A stretch of DNA of 37,565 bases from NCBI RefSeq assembly GCF_016792905.1, contig NZ_JAEULP010000049.1, positions 75,338-112,902 of the forward strand, in the 5' to 3' direction. Every line of letters begins with the position of its first letter. Positions within the stretch are counted from its first letter, which is position 1. Positions 1 through 7,922 of this stretch are shown piece by piece. Source of the stretch: Tabrizicola sp. Lineage in GTDB: Bacteria; Pseudomonadota; Alphaproteobacteria; Rhodobacterales; Rhodobacteraceae. The position numbers were made by a program, and so were the translations under genes. The notes below the pieces were generated by a model that saw nothing but the letters and a program-made list of their open reading frames with translations, had not been told where the DNA came from and did no database searches.

Positions 1-1512
1 GGCCCAGAACAGGGCGAAAGACAGGGCGACAAGGATCAACGCAGCCGCGGCGGCGGCATCCATGCGGTAGGCCCCTGCCAACTGGCTGACGACCAGCGGC
101 AGCGTGGCCTGCCGTTCCCCGGCGAACAGCGCGATGACCCCAAGGTCGCCCATCGACAGCGCCGCCGCGATTCCGGCGCCAAAGCCCAGCGGGCGGGCCA
201 GCCGGGGCAGGACCAGCCAGCGCAACCGCGACCAGCCGGTCAACGCAAGGCTGTCGGCAAGGCGCCCGTAGTCGGCTTGCAGGGCGCGGGTCTCCGGCAG
301 GAGGATGCGGTAAAGATAGGGTAGCGAGAGCGCCACGTTGACCAGGATCGTGACGGGCAGGGCCAGGGCCATCGGCGGCGCAAAGGGCTGGATCAGCAGG
401 AAAAGCCCGGTGCCGAGGACCAGTCCCGAGGTCGCAAGCGGCAGGGTCGCCGCGAGTTCGAGCAGCGCGCGGGGCCGTCGGGCCGATGCCAGCGCCAGGG
501 TCAGCGCGGCAACAGTGGTCAAGAGCGCCGAGGCCAGCGCGACAAGAATCGAGCGGGCGGCAGACGGCAAGACCGAAGGCGGCAGGTCGGTCAACCCGGG
601 CAAGCCGCGCAGCAGGACAGCAAGAAGGGGCAGGGCCAGGAACAGCGTGGCCGAAATCAGCAACGTCGCATCCACTCCCCGCCGCCAACCAGAGGGGGCG
701 GCAAGTGCCAGGACGCGGTCCAGCCCCGATCCGAAGCCTGCCGGGCGGCTGAAAGTCCAGGCGACCAAAGCCGCCATGCCGCCCAGGGCAAGCTGAAGGC
801 CAGCCAGCACGGCAGCGCGACCAAGGTCGAACTCGAACCGGACCGCCTGGTAGATCGCCAGCTCGATCGTGGTGGCCGAAGGCCCGCCACCCAGGGTGAT
901 CACCACGGCAAAGCTGGTAAGGCAGATTACGAGGATGACCAGCAGCACTCCCGGCACCACCTCGCGCAGCATGGGGCGTTCAAGGTGGCGGAACGTCTCT
1001 GCAGGCCCGAAGCCAAGCGATTGCGCCAGACGGATACGCTCGGCCGGGATGGCAAGCCAGCCCTGCAGAAGCATCCGGGTGGCGAGGGGCAGGTTCAGGA
1101 AGACATGGGCGAGGACGACCCCATGCAGCCCGAAGATCGAGACCGGGGGCAGGCCAAGAGCCACGAGGACGGTGTTCAGCAGACCTGAGCGGCCGAAGAC
1201 GGCGAGGAGGCCAAGCACGGCCACAACGGCGGGAAGCAGGAACGGCGCGCCCATCAGGGTGATGAGCGCGGCGCGGCCGGGAAAGCGACGTCGTGCCAAG
1301 GCACGGGCAACGGGAATGGCGAGGAGGGTAGAAAAGACTGCCGAAAGAATGGCTTGCGTGACCGAGAACCGGACGGCCATCCAGTCCGACGGACGCAGCG
1401 TCATGTCCGCCCCCCGCCACCCCACGGCGGCGAGGGGGGCCATGACCAGCGCGAGCAGCAGGGCTGCCAGCGTCGGGGCGGCAAGGCCTAGCGGGCGAGC
1501 GCGGTTTGCCAT
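1..1512 (-). CDS. thiP: Thiamine/TPP ABC transporter permease ThiP (partial, 3' end outside window)
   Basis: Inner-membrane permease of the ThiBPQ importer, which takes up thiamine and its phosphates. The open frame starts at MANRARPLGL and gives 504 residues without a stop before the left edge. The family is usually a little over 500 residues, so only a short C-terminal piece is missing. It is strongly hydrophobic throughout and made of two fused permease halves. Each half has an EAA-type cytoplasmic loop: one around AERIRLAQSLGFGPAET, the other around ADYGRLADSLALTGWSR. The start at 1512 lies 25 bp inside the 3' end of thiB, so translation is probably coupled. The TPP riboswitch upstream of thiB should control both genes. 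thiQ, the ATPase gene, is expected just past the left edge but is not visible. Confidence 0.93.
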   Translation of the reverse strand, partial: MANRARPLGLAAPTLAALLLALVMAPLAAVGWRGADMTLRPSDWMAVRFSVTQAILSAVFSTLLAIPVARALARRRFPGRAALITLMGAPFLLPAVVAVLGLLAVFGRSGLLNTVLVALGLPPVSIFGLHGVVLAHVFLNLPLATRMLLQGWLAIPAERIRLAQSLGFGPAETFRHLERPMLREVVPGVLLVILVICLTSFAVVITLGGGPSATTIELAIYQAVRFEFDLGRAAVLAGLQLALGGMAALVAWTFSRPAGFGSGLDRVLALAAPSGWRRGVDATLLISATLFLALPLLAVLLRGLPGLTDLPPSVLPSAARSILVALASALLTTVAALTLALASARRPRALLELAATLPLATSGLVLGTGLFLLIQPFAPPMALALPVTILVNVALSLPYLYRILLPETRALQADYGRLADSLALTGWSRLRWLVLPRLARPLGFGAGIAAALSMGDLGVIALFAGERQATLPLVVSQLAGAYRMDAAAAAALILVALSFALFWA

Positions 1513-2471
1513 TCGGTCAGCGCCGGGTCGCGGGCGGCCTGCGCTTCCTCGGGGGTCATCAAGAGCGACTTTGCGGGCCGGAACGTGTCGAACCCCTGCG
1601 GCAGGCCCGCGGCGGGGGTCACGGCGGGATACATCCAGTTGGTCTTGGGAAGGGCCGACTGGAAGGCGTCGGTCAGCATGAAGTCGAGGAACTTGTCCGC
1701 CAGCTCGGGCTGGTCGGAGGCAGCCAGCTTCCCGGCCACCTCGATCTGCATGTAGTGGCCTTCGTCGAACAGGGCCGCAGCCTTTGTGTCGTCGCTTTCC
1801 GCAATCAGATGGTAGGCCGGGCTGGTGGTGTAGCTGAGGACCATGTCGGCCTCGCCCTCCAGGAACAGGCCATAGGCCTCAGACCAGCCGGGGGTGACGG
1901 TGACGATGTTGTCGGCAAGGCCCTTCCATATCTCCGCCGCCTTGTCGCCATAGGCCGCCTTCACCCAGAGGAGAAGGCCAAGCCCGGGGGTCGAGGACCG
2001 GGGATCCTCGATCACGACCTTCAGGTCGGAGGCGGCGAGGGCTTCGAATGTTTTCGGCGGTTCGGGCAGCTTGGTCTTGTCGTAGACGAAGGCGAACCAA
2101 CCCCAGTCGAAGGGAAGGAACAGCGGATCGGCATAGGCGACCGGCAGGTTCGTGACCGGAGTTTTCCCATGTGGTGCAAAGAGTTGCGTGGCCGCAGCGG
2201 CGGCGGCGAGGCTGGTGTCGAGGCCGAGGACAACGTCCGCGTCGGAGGCTGCGCCTTCAAGCTGGATGCGGGCGAGGAGGGCTGCACCGTCGCCAGCGGG
2301 GACGAATTGCAGGTCGCAGGCGCAGGTGGCCTCGAAGGCCTTCTCCACCGCGGGGCCGGGCCCCCATTCCGAAGTGAAGCTGTCATAGGTCAGGACGGTC
2401 AGGACGGGTGTTTCGGCCATCGCAGGAAGTGCGACAGTCAGAAGGCCCGCAGCAAGGAGGTGTTGTTTCAT
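1488..2471 (-). CDS. thiB: Thiamine ABC transporter substrate-binding protein ThiB
   Basis: Periplasmic binding protein that delivers thiamine, TMP or TPP to ThiPQ. It has 327 residues, normal for the family. The start at 2471 is preferred because it begins a clear signal peptide (MKQHLLAAGLLTVALPAMA, cleavage after the AMA) and has a GGAGAGAG ribosome-binding site directly upstream. Upstream in-frame ATGs would translate through the riboswitch. The mature chain begins with TPVLTVLTYDSF, typical of this family, and keeps the FDWGWFAFVYD segment of iron/thiamine-type binding proteins. It overlaps thiP by 25 bp. The TPP aptamer lies about 50 nt upstream of the start. Confidence 0.94.
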   Translation of the reverse strand: MKQHLLAAGLLTVALPAMAETPVLTVLTYDSFTSEWGPGPAVEKAFEATCACDLQFVPAGDGAALLARIQLEGAASDADVVLGLDTSLAAAAAATQLFAPHGKTPVTNLPVAYADPLFLPFDWGWFAFVYDKTKLPEPPKTFEALAASDLKVVIEDPRSSTPGLGLLLWVKAAYGDKAAEIWKGLADNIVTVTPGWSEAYGLFLEGEADMVLSYTTSPAYHLIAESDDTKAAALFDEGHYMQIEVAGKLAASDQPELADKFLDFMLTDAFQSALPKTNWMYPAVTPAAGLPQGFDTFRPAKSLLMTPEEAQAARDPALTEWQTALAR

Positions 2472-2518
2472 GTCTCTCTCCAAGGTGCGACGGATTGGTC
2501 GGGGATGGAGAAACCCAT

Positions 2519-2602
2519 GCACCTTCCCTCCGCCGGTATGATCCGGTTCAGGTTCGACGGGTTCGCTTTCGCATCTCAGCCGGTGAGGGCTCCCCGAGGT
2601 GA
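2519..2602 (-). promoter_or_regulatory. TPP riboswitch (THI element) controlling thiBP
   Basis: Read on the minus strand, the segment has the conserved TPP-aptamer blocks in order: CGGGGAGCCC, the GGCTGAGA box, a short variable hairpin (TGCGAAAGCGA), ACCCG, GAACCTGA, and a closing CCGG-CCGG stem leading to GGAGGGAAGGT. The outer ACCT/AGGT ends can pair as P1. The 3' edge is about 50 nt before the thiB start codon. No U-tract terminator is seen between aptamer and gene, so control is more likely at translation initiation. A UCUCC stretch at 2507-2511 could pair with the GGAGA ribosome-binding site at 2477-2481. The family assignment follows from the conserved sequence; the mechanism is inference. 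Confidence 0.95.
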
Positions 2603-2721
2603 GGGCGACCATAGGGCAATGCGGCGGGGGCGCAAGGGCAGTGGTTGGCGAAAGGTGAACGGAAGTAGCGTGGCGGCTGGAGAGCGTCACATTAATACCC
2701 TGATTGCGCGACATTTTTTGA

Positions 2722-2749
2722 TATGGATTGAGTATGGATTGAGTATGGA
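2722..2749 (+). repeat. Short tandem repeat, 2.5 copies of an 11-mer, upstream of thiB
   Basis: The unit TATGGATTGAG occurs twice back to back (2722-2732 and 2733-2743), followed by TATGGA. It sits in an AT-rich patch in an otherwise GC-rich window, about 120 bp upstream of the TPP aptamer and probably at or just upstream of the thiBP promoter. An 11-bp period is close to one helical turn, so it could be a phased protein-binding site or simply a slippage product. No gene is visible between 2604 and 2818. Confidence 0.6.
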
Positions 2750-2818
2750 AAGCGGCCATACGCGATATGGCCCTGCAAGAGGTTAACCAACATTAGACCC
2801 GGGCTGCGAATCGGAGCT

Positions 2819-2871
2819 GGCACCCCCTTGGCTGATGGTCGCGCGCCCCACCCCGGGGGGAGGAGGGTGCC
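2819..2871 (-). terminator. GC-rich hairpin downstream of the glycosyltransferase genes
   Basis: Outer arms GGCACCC (2819-2825) and GGGTGCC (2865-2871) enclose an inner run with CCCC/GGGG pairing. It lies about 50 bp beyond the stop codon of the minus-strand glycosyltransferase fusion gene. There is no clean U-tract, so it may be a weak terminator or an RNA 3'-end stabiliser. Confidence 0.45.
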
Positions 2872-2922
2872 TTGGGAAAGCGGTGGACGCCTCGGGCGGA
2901 ACTACTTGGTCCGTTTGAAAGG

Positions 2923-4713
2923 CTACTCGCGGCGCAGGTAGATCGTGCCGTTCGGTTCGCCGTTCGTGTCCTCGGCAAAGCCTAGGGCAGCAAGGGCGGA
3001 GGCAAACTTCGAGCGGGCGGCGGTAACTTCCGAGGGGTCGAGGAAGGGGACAAGGATGCGGCGGACGCCGGTCAGGGTTTCGGCGGTGAAGGCCTCGGCA
3101 GGCAGGGGCGGGCCGGAGAGGCGGATGACCTCTGGCTGCCTGTCGGCAATGAGCTTGTGCAGGCCGGACCAGATACCGTCGGGGTTCAGCGTGGCTTGCG
3201 ACCAAGCGATTCCGGTCGGATCGGGGAAGTTCAGCGCGGCGATGCGGCGGGACAGGGTCAGGAGCGCGGGACGTTCCTCGTGGATCGTCACCTGCAAGTC
3301 GGGGTTCGCCGCCTTCGCCCGAAGCGCGACGAAGCCGATGCCGCAGTCGAGGTCGAGAAGCCGGGTGCAGCCGTTCAGGAAGCCCGCGATATTGCGGGCG
3401 TGGCGGCGGTCGAACTTGCCGGACTTCAGCACCTCCAGCGTCGCGGCGGTGAAGATGCGGGGGTCGAGCGGAATTTTCAGGGACTGGTTTTCCACCGTCT
3501 CCAGCGGGATCTCGGCGGAAACGTCGGCCTCGCCCGAGACATAGGGCGAAGCGAAGGGCGAGCCCCAGCCGGGCGGGGGCGGGGTACGGCGCTCCACTTT
3601 CGGCTGGGCATTGCGGCGCTGTTCCAGTTTGGACTGGACGGCCTTCACCGCCTCGGGATCGCGGGCCTTGGGCGGCTTGGCCACGACCTGACTGATCGGC
3701 ACGTTCGACGCGGCGACAAGGTTCGCGACATAGGCCTGGTAGTCCGGGGACTGCTGGTATTCGGCCAGTCGCGCCTCGGCCCTGGCATGGGCGGCGGCGT
3801 GCAGGCGGCGGACTTCTTCGTCCTTCAGCAACTCGGCCATGATTTCGGCCCGCCGTTCCCGGTGGCGGAAGATGCGGGTATCCTCGACCTCATTCCGGTC
3901 CTGAAGTGACCAGTAGTCGGAATTGTACTTGTCCTTCTTGAGGTTGGCGTTGCCGCGGAACTTGCGCAGGGAATAGGCGTCCATCGACTTGATGGCGTAG
4001 TGGTTGATCTGCGCCCAGTCGTAGCCCACCGTCCGGCGGATCGACCGCCAGCCGCGGAACTTGAACCAGTCTTCCAGCGGGCGGCCCGAGCCGTTCACCC
4101 AGAGGACGCTTTCCGGATAGTCGGTGTCCTTGTGCTGCGACTTGATGATCGGGCGGTGCATGCCCAGCCGCAGAAACTTCGGGTCGAACTTGAGCAGGGT
4201 CTTGGTGCCCCAGCCCTTGTTCCAGAACTCGGGCGCGGCGCGGGTGAACTGGTCGGTGATGGGGTCGCGGGACCAGTCGCGCACCCCGGACGACCCGAAG
4301 ATGCGCCAGGTCAGGACCATGGCATGGGCGTTCATCGCGTTCAGGTCAGTCACCAGCCCGTCCAGCGTGCCGGAGGGGTGGTTGATGCAGAGGAATTCGT
4401 CGGCATCCAGAACCAGAAGCCAGTCGGAGTTGACGATCAGCTCTTCCTCCGCCGCGCTTTTCAGCATCGAGGGGTGGGGCTTCATGCCTTCGGGGATCAC
4501 GTTCTCGCGGTGGTGGACGCCGATGTCCATCGCTTCCAGCCGCTTGAGGAGCGTATCGGTCCCGTCCGAGCAGTCGTTGGTGTAGACAATCACCTCGGTA
4601 AATCCGACCGCAAGGTGGTGGGCCACCCATTCCACCACGGTCGGACCTTCGTCCTTCATGGTGGAGAGCGCGACGAGCGAGCCGTGCGGGCTGGTCTGCT
4701 TCGTGAAACTCAT
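2923..4713 (-). CDS. Two-domain protein: GT2-type glycosyltransferase fused to a methyltransferase-like domain
   Basis: 596 residues from MSFTKQTSPHG; the start forms an ATGA overlap with the preceding gene. Residues about 10-240 form a GT-A glycosyltransferase of the Glyco_tranf_2_4 kind: it opens with LVALSTMKDEGPTVVEWVAH and has a metal-binding DAD at residues 103-105 (VLDADEF). Residues 240-410 are a charged, Ala/Glu/Arg-rich and then Pro-rich linker. Residues about 415-596 resemble a Rossmann SAM methyltransferase of FkbM-like layout. Motif I is degenerate (LLDLDCGIGFVAL, about 452-464), followed by a possible SAM-ribose acidic position (HEERPALLTLSRRIAALN). It probably adds a sugar to a surface glycan and may methylate it, or the C-terminal domain may be a non-catalytic remnant. 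It is the last gene of a three-glycosyltransferase run. Confidence 0.8.
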   Translation of the reverse strand: MSFTKQTSPHGSLVALSTMKDEGPTVVEWVAHHLAVGFTEVIVYTNDCSDGTDTLLKRLEAMDIGVHHRENVIPEGMKPHPSMLKSAAEEELIVNSDWLLVLDADEFLCINHPSGTLDGLVTDLNAMNAHAMVLTWRIFGSSGVRDWSRDPITDQFTRAAPEFWNKGWGTKTLLKFDPKFLRLGMHRPIIKSQHKDTDYPESVLWVNGSGRPLEDWFKFRGWRSIRRTVGYDWAQINHYAIKSMDAYSLRKFRGNANLKKDKYNSDYWSLQDRNEVEDTRIFRHRERRAEIMAELLKDEEVRRLHAAAHARAEARLAEYQQSPDYQAYVANLVAASNVPISQVVAKPPKARDPEAVKAVQSKLEQRRNAQPKVERRTPPPPGWGSPFASPYVSGEADVSAEIPLETVENQSLKIPLDPRIFTAATLEVLKSGKFDRRHARNIAGFLNGCTRLLDLDCGIGFVALRAKAANPDLQVTIHEERPALLTLSRRIAALNFPDPTGIAWSQATLNPDGIWSGLHKLIADRQPEVIRLSGPPLPAEAFTAETLTGVRRILVPFLDPSEVTAARSKFASALAALGFAEDTNGEPNGTIYLRRE

Positions 4714-5522
4714 TCTTCCAGCGCGGCGGTGGCGTCGATGTCGAGCTTCTCGCACATGCGGGCGATGTAGCTGCCTTTCAGCGGCGGGTTCTTGCGCCAC
4801 CAGGGCCGGGCGGCGTTGGTGTAGATGTGGACGGAAAGGGTCGCGTCGGTGAAATGCCCCTCGACGTTGGAATGCGGGTCGTAGAAGACATCGTTCAGCT
4901 GGAAGGGCACGGGGTAAAGCGTGTCGGCCCCCATCGCCTTGTCGATGTCGCCGGTCACTTGCGCAAAGTGGGTGAAGGCTTGCGGACCGAAGGCGGTGCG
5001 TTCGGTCTGGTAGATGCGGACGGGTTTCGGCAGCGAGCGGTCCAGCTTGTCCATCTTCCGGCGCTGCTTGTTGCCCCACCAGGCGGGGTAGTCGGGCAGG
5101 TTGTCGTAGTAGTCGAGCAGACTTTCGATCAGCTTGCCCGTCTTGGGCATCGCCACCACGCCGCAGTTCAGCGCACCGCGCATCCCGTGGCCCGCGTAGA
5201 TATGCTCCTGGCCTTCCGGGAAGGGGCGGTAGCAGTAGGCGTCGCAGTCGATCCAGATCGCGCCGGTGGCGGCGATCATCTTGTAGCGGAAGACATTCGA
5301 CAGGAACGAGGCCGAGGTTTCGGCGACGATGGCGCGGTCGATCTGCATGATCTCCGAGGCCGGGCGGACCTCGACCCCCTGGGGCACATTGCGCACGCTG
5401 TCGGTGCAATATAGCGTAACCGGATGGCCCATCACCAGGTGCGATTTCAGGCACAGCTGGTTGATGTAGTGCAGGCTTTCGCCAATCCAGAGCGAGGCGA
5501 CAGGGCGGCGGTTCAGGGTCAT
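4710..5522 (-). CDS. Glycosyltransferase with DXD motif (sugar-binding-region type)
   Basis: 270 residues from MTLNRRPVAS. The upstream in-frame extension is low-complexity and overlaps the previous gene, so it is not used. The opening SLWIGESLHYINQLCLKSHL and the IDCDAYCYRP motif (D92, D94) fit the DXD glycosyltransferases related to capsular-polysaccharide and Och1-like enzymes, in which the DXD binds the metal of a nucleotide sugar. The ALNCGVVAMPKTGK segment after it also fits that fold. The stop overlaps the next gene's start as ATGA, so the two are translationally coupled. Donor and acceptor cannot be read from the sequence. There is no signal peptide or membrane segment, so it is probably cytoplasmic. 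Confidence 0.8.
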   Translation of the reverse strand: MTLNRRPVASLWIGESLHYINQLCLKSHLVMGHPVTLYCTDSVRNVPQGVEVRPASEIMQIDRAIVAETSASFLSNVFRYKMIAATGAIWIDCDAYCYRPFPEGQEHIYAGHGMRGALNCGVVAMPKTGKLIESLLDYYDNLPDYPAWWGNKQRRKMDKLDRSLPKPVRIYQTERTAFGPQAFTHFAQVTGDIDKAMGADTLYPVPFQLNDVFYDPHSNVEGHFTDATLSVHIYTNAARPWWRKNPPLKGSYIARMCEKLDIDATAALEE

Positions 5523-5544
5523 GCGGGTGCCTTTGGCTATGGGG

Positions 5545-6459
5545 TCAGAAGACCGAGGCGAAGCGGTCGGGAAGGCGGTACAACTCCTTGCTGCGGCCGC
5601 CGCCGAAGAAGGTGATCTTGCCGTCATGCAGGTGCTGCTGGCCCTCGATCATCTTCTTGCGGAACTCGGGAAGCTCGGCGTCTTCGCGGCTGGCGGAAAG
5701 CCCGGAAAGGGCGAGGAAGGTTTCCAGATCGTTGCCCCAGGCTTTCCCGGCGGCCTTCGGGTCGCGGTCGCCGACCATGGTGGCGCGCATCTCCTTGCGA
5801 CCCTTCAGGCGTTCCGTGACCATGGCGTAGTCAAAAAAGCGCAAGTGGATCAGGTAGAGATGCGGGTCGAGCGTGCGCGGCTGGTGGCTGTTCGCGTGCC
5901 CGCCGATGGTAAAGCCGGTTTCCTTGCGCAGCACGCAAGGCTTGGCGTAGTTCGCATTGGCGCGGAACACGCGGCGGCGTGACAGGATGGGCTGGTCGTC
6001 GGCCAGGGGTTCGGGTTCGGCTTCGGGGTTGTGGACCAGTTCGATCCCGAAGGGGCAGAGTGAGGCGGGGGTCGTCTTCGGGTTGGTGTAGCGGCCGAGG
6101 TAGGTGACAAGGTCGGGGGCGGCGGCGGGATCGACGATCACCACCTCGTCGACGTCGCCGACGAAGAACCAGTTGTAGTAGCGCAGCATCCCGGCGGAAA
6201 ACTGGCTGTTGATCCCCCAGCGCCGCCGCTCCATCCGCCACATCGTCGGGTCGCGGGGCAGGCGGATCACGTTGGCACCTTCGCAGATGCGGTCGTGCTC
6301 GGGGTCGCCGCCGTGCGACAGGACATAGAGGTGTTCGCGTCCAAGCTGGCGACCGTAATAGTCGACCCAGCGCTGCAGGAAGTAATAGTCCTTGTAGACC
6401 ATCGTCATCGCCCCGGCCGGCTTCTTCGTCGGATCAAGCGTGGCGAGGGTTTCGGACAT
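5545..6459 (-). CDS. Glycosyltransferase family 2-like protein
   Basis: 304 residues, first of three tandem glycosyltransferase genes. The MTMVYKDYYFLQRWVDYYGR opening resembles the start of Glyco_tranf_2_4 proteins, which handle a wandering acceptor chain with a GT-A fold. FFVGDVDEVVIVDP carries the DVD metal site (D102, D104). There is no membrane helix or signal peptide. The next gene follows after 22 bp on the same strand. The WYL regulator gene ends 53 bp upstream of this start on the same strand, so read-through transcription is possible. The glycan product is unknown; with its neighbours it probably decorates an exopolysaccharide, capsule or lipopolysaccharide. Confidence 0.82.
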   Translation of the reverse strand: MSETLATLDPTKKPAGAMTMVYKDYYFLQRWVDYYGRQLGREHLYVLSHGGDPEHDRICEGANVIRLPRDPTMWRMERRRWGINSQFSAGMLRYYNWFFVGDVDEVVIVDPAAAPDLVTYLGRYTNPKTTPASLCPFGIELVHNPEAEPEPLADDQPILSRRRVFRANANYAKPCVLRKETGFTIGGHANSHQPRTLDPHLYLIHLRFFDYAMVTERLKGRKEMRATMVGDRDPKAAGKAWGNDLETFLALSGLSASREDAELPEFRKKMIEGQQHLHDGKITFFGGGRSKELYRLPDRFASVF

Positions 6460-6512
6460 CGGGCCTTCCTTATGGCTGCGGGCCGGACGCTACCACGCGG
6501 CTTTGCGGCACT

Positions 6513-7217
6513 TCAAGCACGGGGGACCCGGGGGCCGTTTTCGCGCAGTTGGTCGAGGAACGCGCGCAACAAGGGCACGCGGCGGGGACGGAAACTTTCA
6601 TCACTCGCGCGGACGTCGGACATCTGCGCCACCTTGAAACGGCGAAAGTCCTGGCGGAGGCGGCAGAAGGCAAGCACCTGCACCTCCCGATCCAGGAAGA
6701 CGGTGCCGAGCGGCCAGATGCGGCGCGCCGTCTGATGGCCCGAAGTGTCGCAGTAGGTCAGGTCCACCGCGCGCTCCTCCCAGGCGGCTTCGCGCAGGAG
6801 ATGCAGGTGAGGGGGCGCAGGATTGCGACGCTCGTAACGGTAGGAGCGGCTGACGGCATGGATTGCCTGGCGCTGTACCCGGTCGGGCAGGGTGGCGATG
6901 ATCTTGCCCTGCGCCTCCGCCGCGGCCCTGGCCAGCATCGGATCGCCCGACAGCGACACTTCGGCCAGTCCCAGGACCAGCGCCTCGACCTCCAGCCGGG
7001 TGAACATTTGCGGCGGCAGGGCGGGGTCTTCGGTGAGGGTGTAGCCGGTGCCTGCCTCACCGTCGATCAGCGCACCCGCGGCGCGCAGGGACTGGATGTC
7101 ACGGTAGAGCGTGCGTTCGGACACACCCGTTTCCTCGGCCAGCCGCGCGGCCGTTACCGGCTGCGGCAGCACCCGGAAGGCAGAGAGCAGACGGAACAGG
7201 CGGTCGGACTTCGGCAT
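6513..7217 (-). CDS. YafY-type transcriptional regulator (HTH + WYL domain)
   Basis: 234 residues from MPKSDRLFRLLSAFRVLPQP. This start is chosen because the N-terminal helix of the winged HTH begins here, whereas the 16-residue upstream extension would run through the candidate operator. Residues about 5-60 form the HTH (VTAARLAEETGVSERTLYRD, recognition helix in SERTLYRDIQSL). The C-terminal half (about 130-225) is a WYL-type ligand-sensing domain. It is divergent from a glutathione S-transferase gene with 71 bp between the starts, which suggests it represses that gene and itself. The ligand is unknown; WYL domains generally bind small effectors or nucleic acid. Confidence 0.85.
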   Translation of the reverse strand: MPKSDRLFRLLSAFRVLPQPVTAARLAEETGVSERTLYRDIQSLRAAGALIDGEAGTGYTLTEDPALPPQMFTRLEVEALVLGLAEVSLSGDPMLARAAAEAQGKIIATLPDRVQRQAIHAVSRSYRYERRNPAPPHLHLLREAAWEERAVDLTYCDTSGHQTARRIWPLGTVFLDREVQVLAFCRLRQDFRRFKVAQMSDVRASDESFRPRRVPLLRAFLDQLRENGPRVPRA

Positions 7218-7221
7218 TTCA

Positions 7222-7242
7222 TCCTGACAGGTTCTGGCAGGA
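7222..7242. promoter_or_regulatory. Imperfect palindrome, candidate operator of the WYL regulator
   Basis: TCCTGACAG-GTT-CTGGCAGGA: 9-bp arms with one mismatch around a 3-bp centre. It lies 5 bp upstream of the regulator start and within the 71-bp divergent spacer shared with the GST gene. The TGACA/TGTCA-like half-sites and the position suggest autoregulation and control of the GST gene. No binding data are available; this is inference from position and symmetry. Confidence 0.55.
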
Positions 7243-7288
7243 GGGTGAGGGTAGAACAGTCCCATCGGAAAGCAAAGGAGAGAGAGAA

Positions 7289-7897
7289 ATGCTGACCCTG
7301 TTCCATTCCCCGCAAAGCCGGTCTTCGGCGATTCTGGCCCTGATCGAGGAGATGGGCATCCGGGACCGGATCGAGATCCGCGAAGTGACGATTCCGCGCA
7401 TGGACGGATCGGGTCGGCGGGACCCGGCGAACCCGCATCCCGAAGGCAAGGTGCCCGCGCTGGTGCATGATGGCCGTGTCATCACCGAACGCGGGGCGAT
7501 CATCCTGCATCTGACGACGCTTTTCCCCGAAACCGGGCTGGCCCCGGCGGTGGGTACGCCGGACTGGGGCGTCTTCGCGATGTGGATGGCCTGGTATCAG
7601 GGCGTGCTGGAACCAGCCTTCATCATGGAGGCGGCGGGCGTCTCGCATCCGTGGATGGAGGCCGCGATCCGCGATCACAAGACCGCCGTCGCCCGGCTGC
7701 GCGCGGCGCTGGAGAAGGGCCCCTGGATCATGGGCGAAGCGTTCAGCGCGGCGGATGTCCTGTTGCACGCCCCCTATGCCTGGTTCCCGGAGGGCACGCC
7801 GGACGACCCGCTGATCCGCGACTGGGTCGACCGCTGCAAGGCCCGGCCCGCGCGGGCGAAAGTGCTGGCGGCGGATGCCGGGCGGATGGCGGCGTAA
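7289..7897 (+). CDS. Glutathione S-transferase family protein
   Basis: 202 residues. The N-terminal thioredoxin-like domain (1-80) begins MLTLFHSPQSRSSAILALIE, with the catalytic-region Ser/Ser around residues 7-12. It has the cis-Pro/substrate segment GKVPALVHDGRVITERGAII that binds the glutathione gamma-glutamyl moiety. The C-terminal all-helical domain (about 90-195) includes the MGEAFSAADVLLHAPYAW N-capping-box segment typical of GSTs. The start has a good AAAGGAGAGAG ribosome-binding site. Probably cytoplasmic, conjugating glutathione to an electrophile or acting as a peroxidase. It is probably controlled by the divergent WYL regulator. Confidence 0.9.
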   Translation: MLTLFHSPQSRSSAILALIEEMGIRDRIEIREVTIPRMDGSGRRDPANPHPEGKVPALVHDGRVITERGAIILHLTTLFPETGLAPAVGTPDWGVFAMWMAWYQGVLEPAFIMEAAGVSHPWMEAAIRDHKTAVARLRAALEKGPWIMGEAFSAADVLLHAPYAWFPEGTPDDPLIRDWVDRCKARPARAKVLAADAGRMAA

Positions 7898-7922
7898 GTT
7901 CGATCTCGTCGAAGCAATCGGA

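Noticed and set aside
1506-2786. Long plus-strand open frame antisense to thiB
   Set aside because: Low-complexity, Gly/Arg-rich translation, and it mirrors the real gene's GC-rich third positions; it also crosses the riboswitch.
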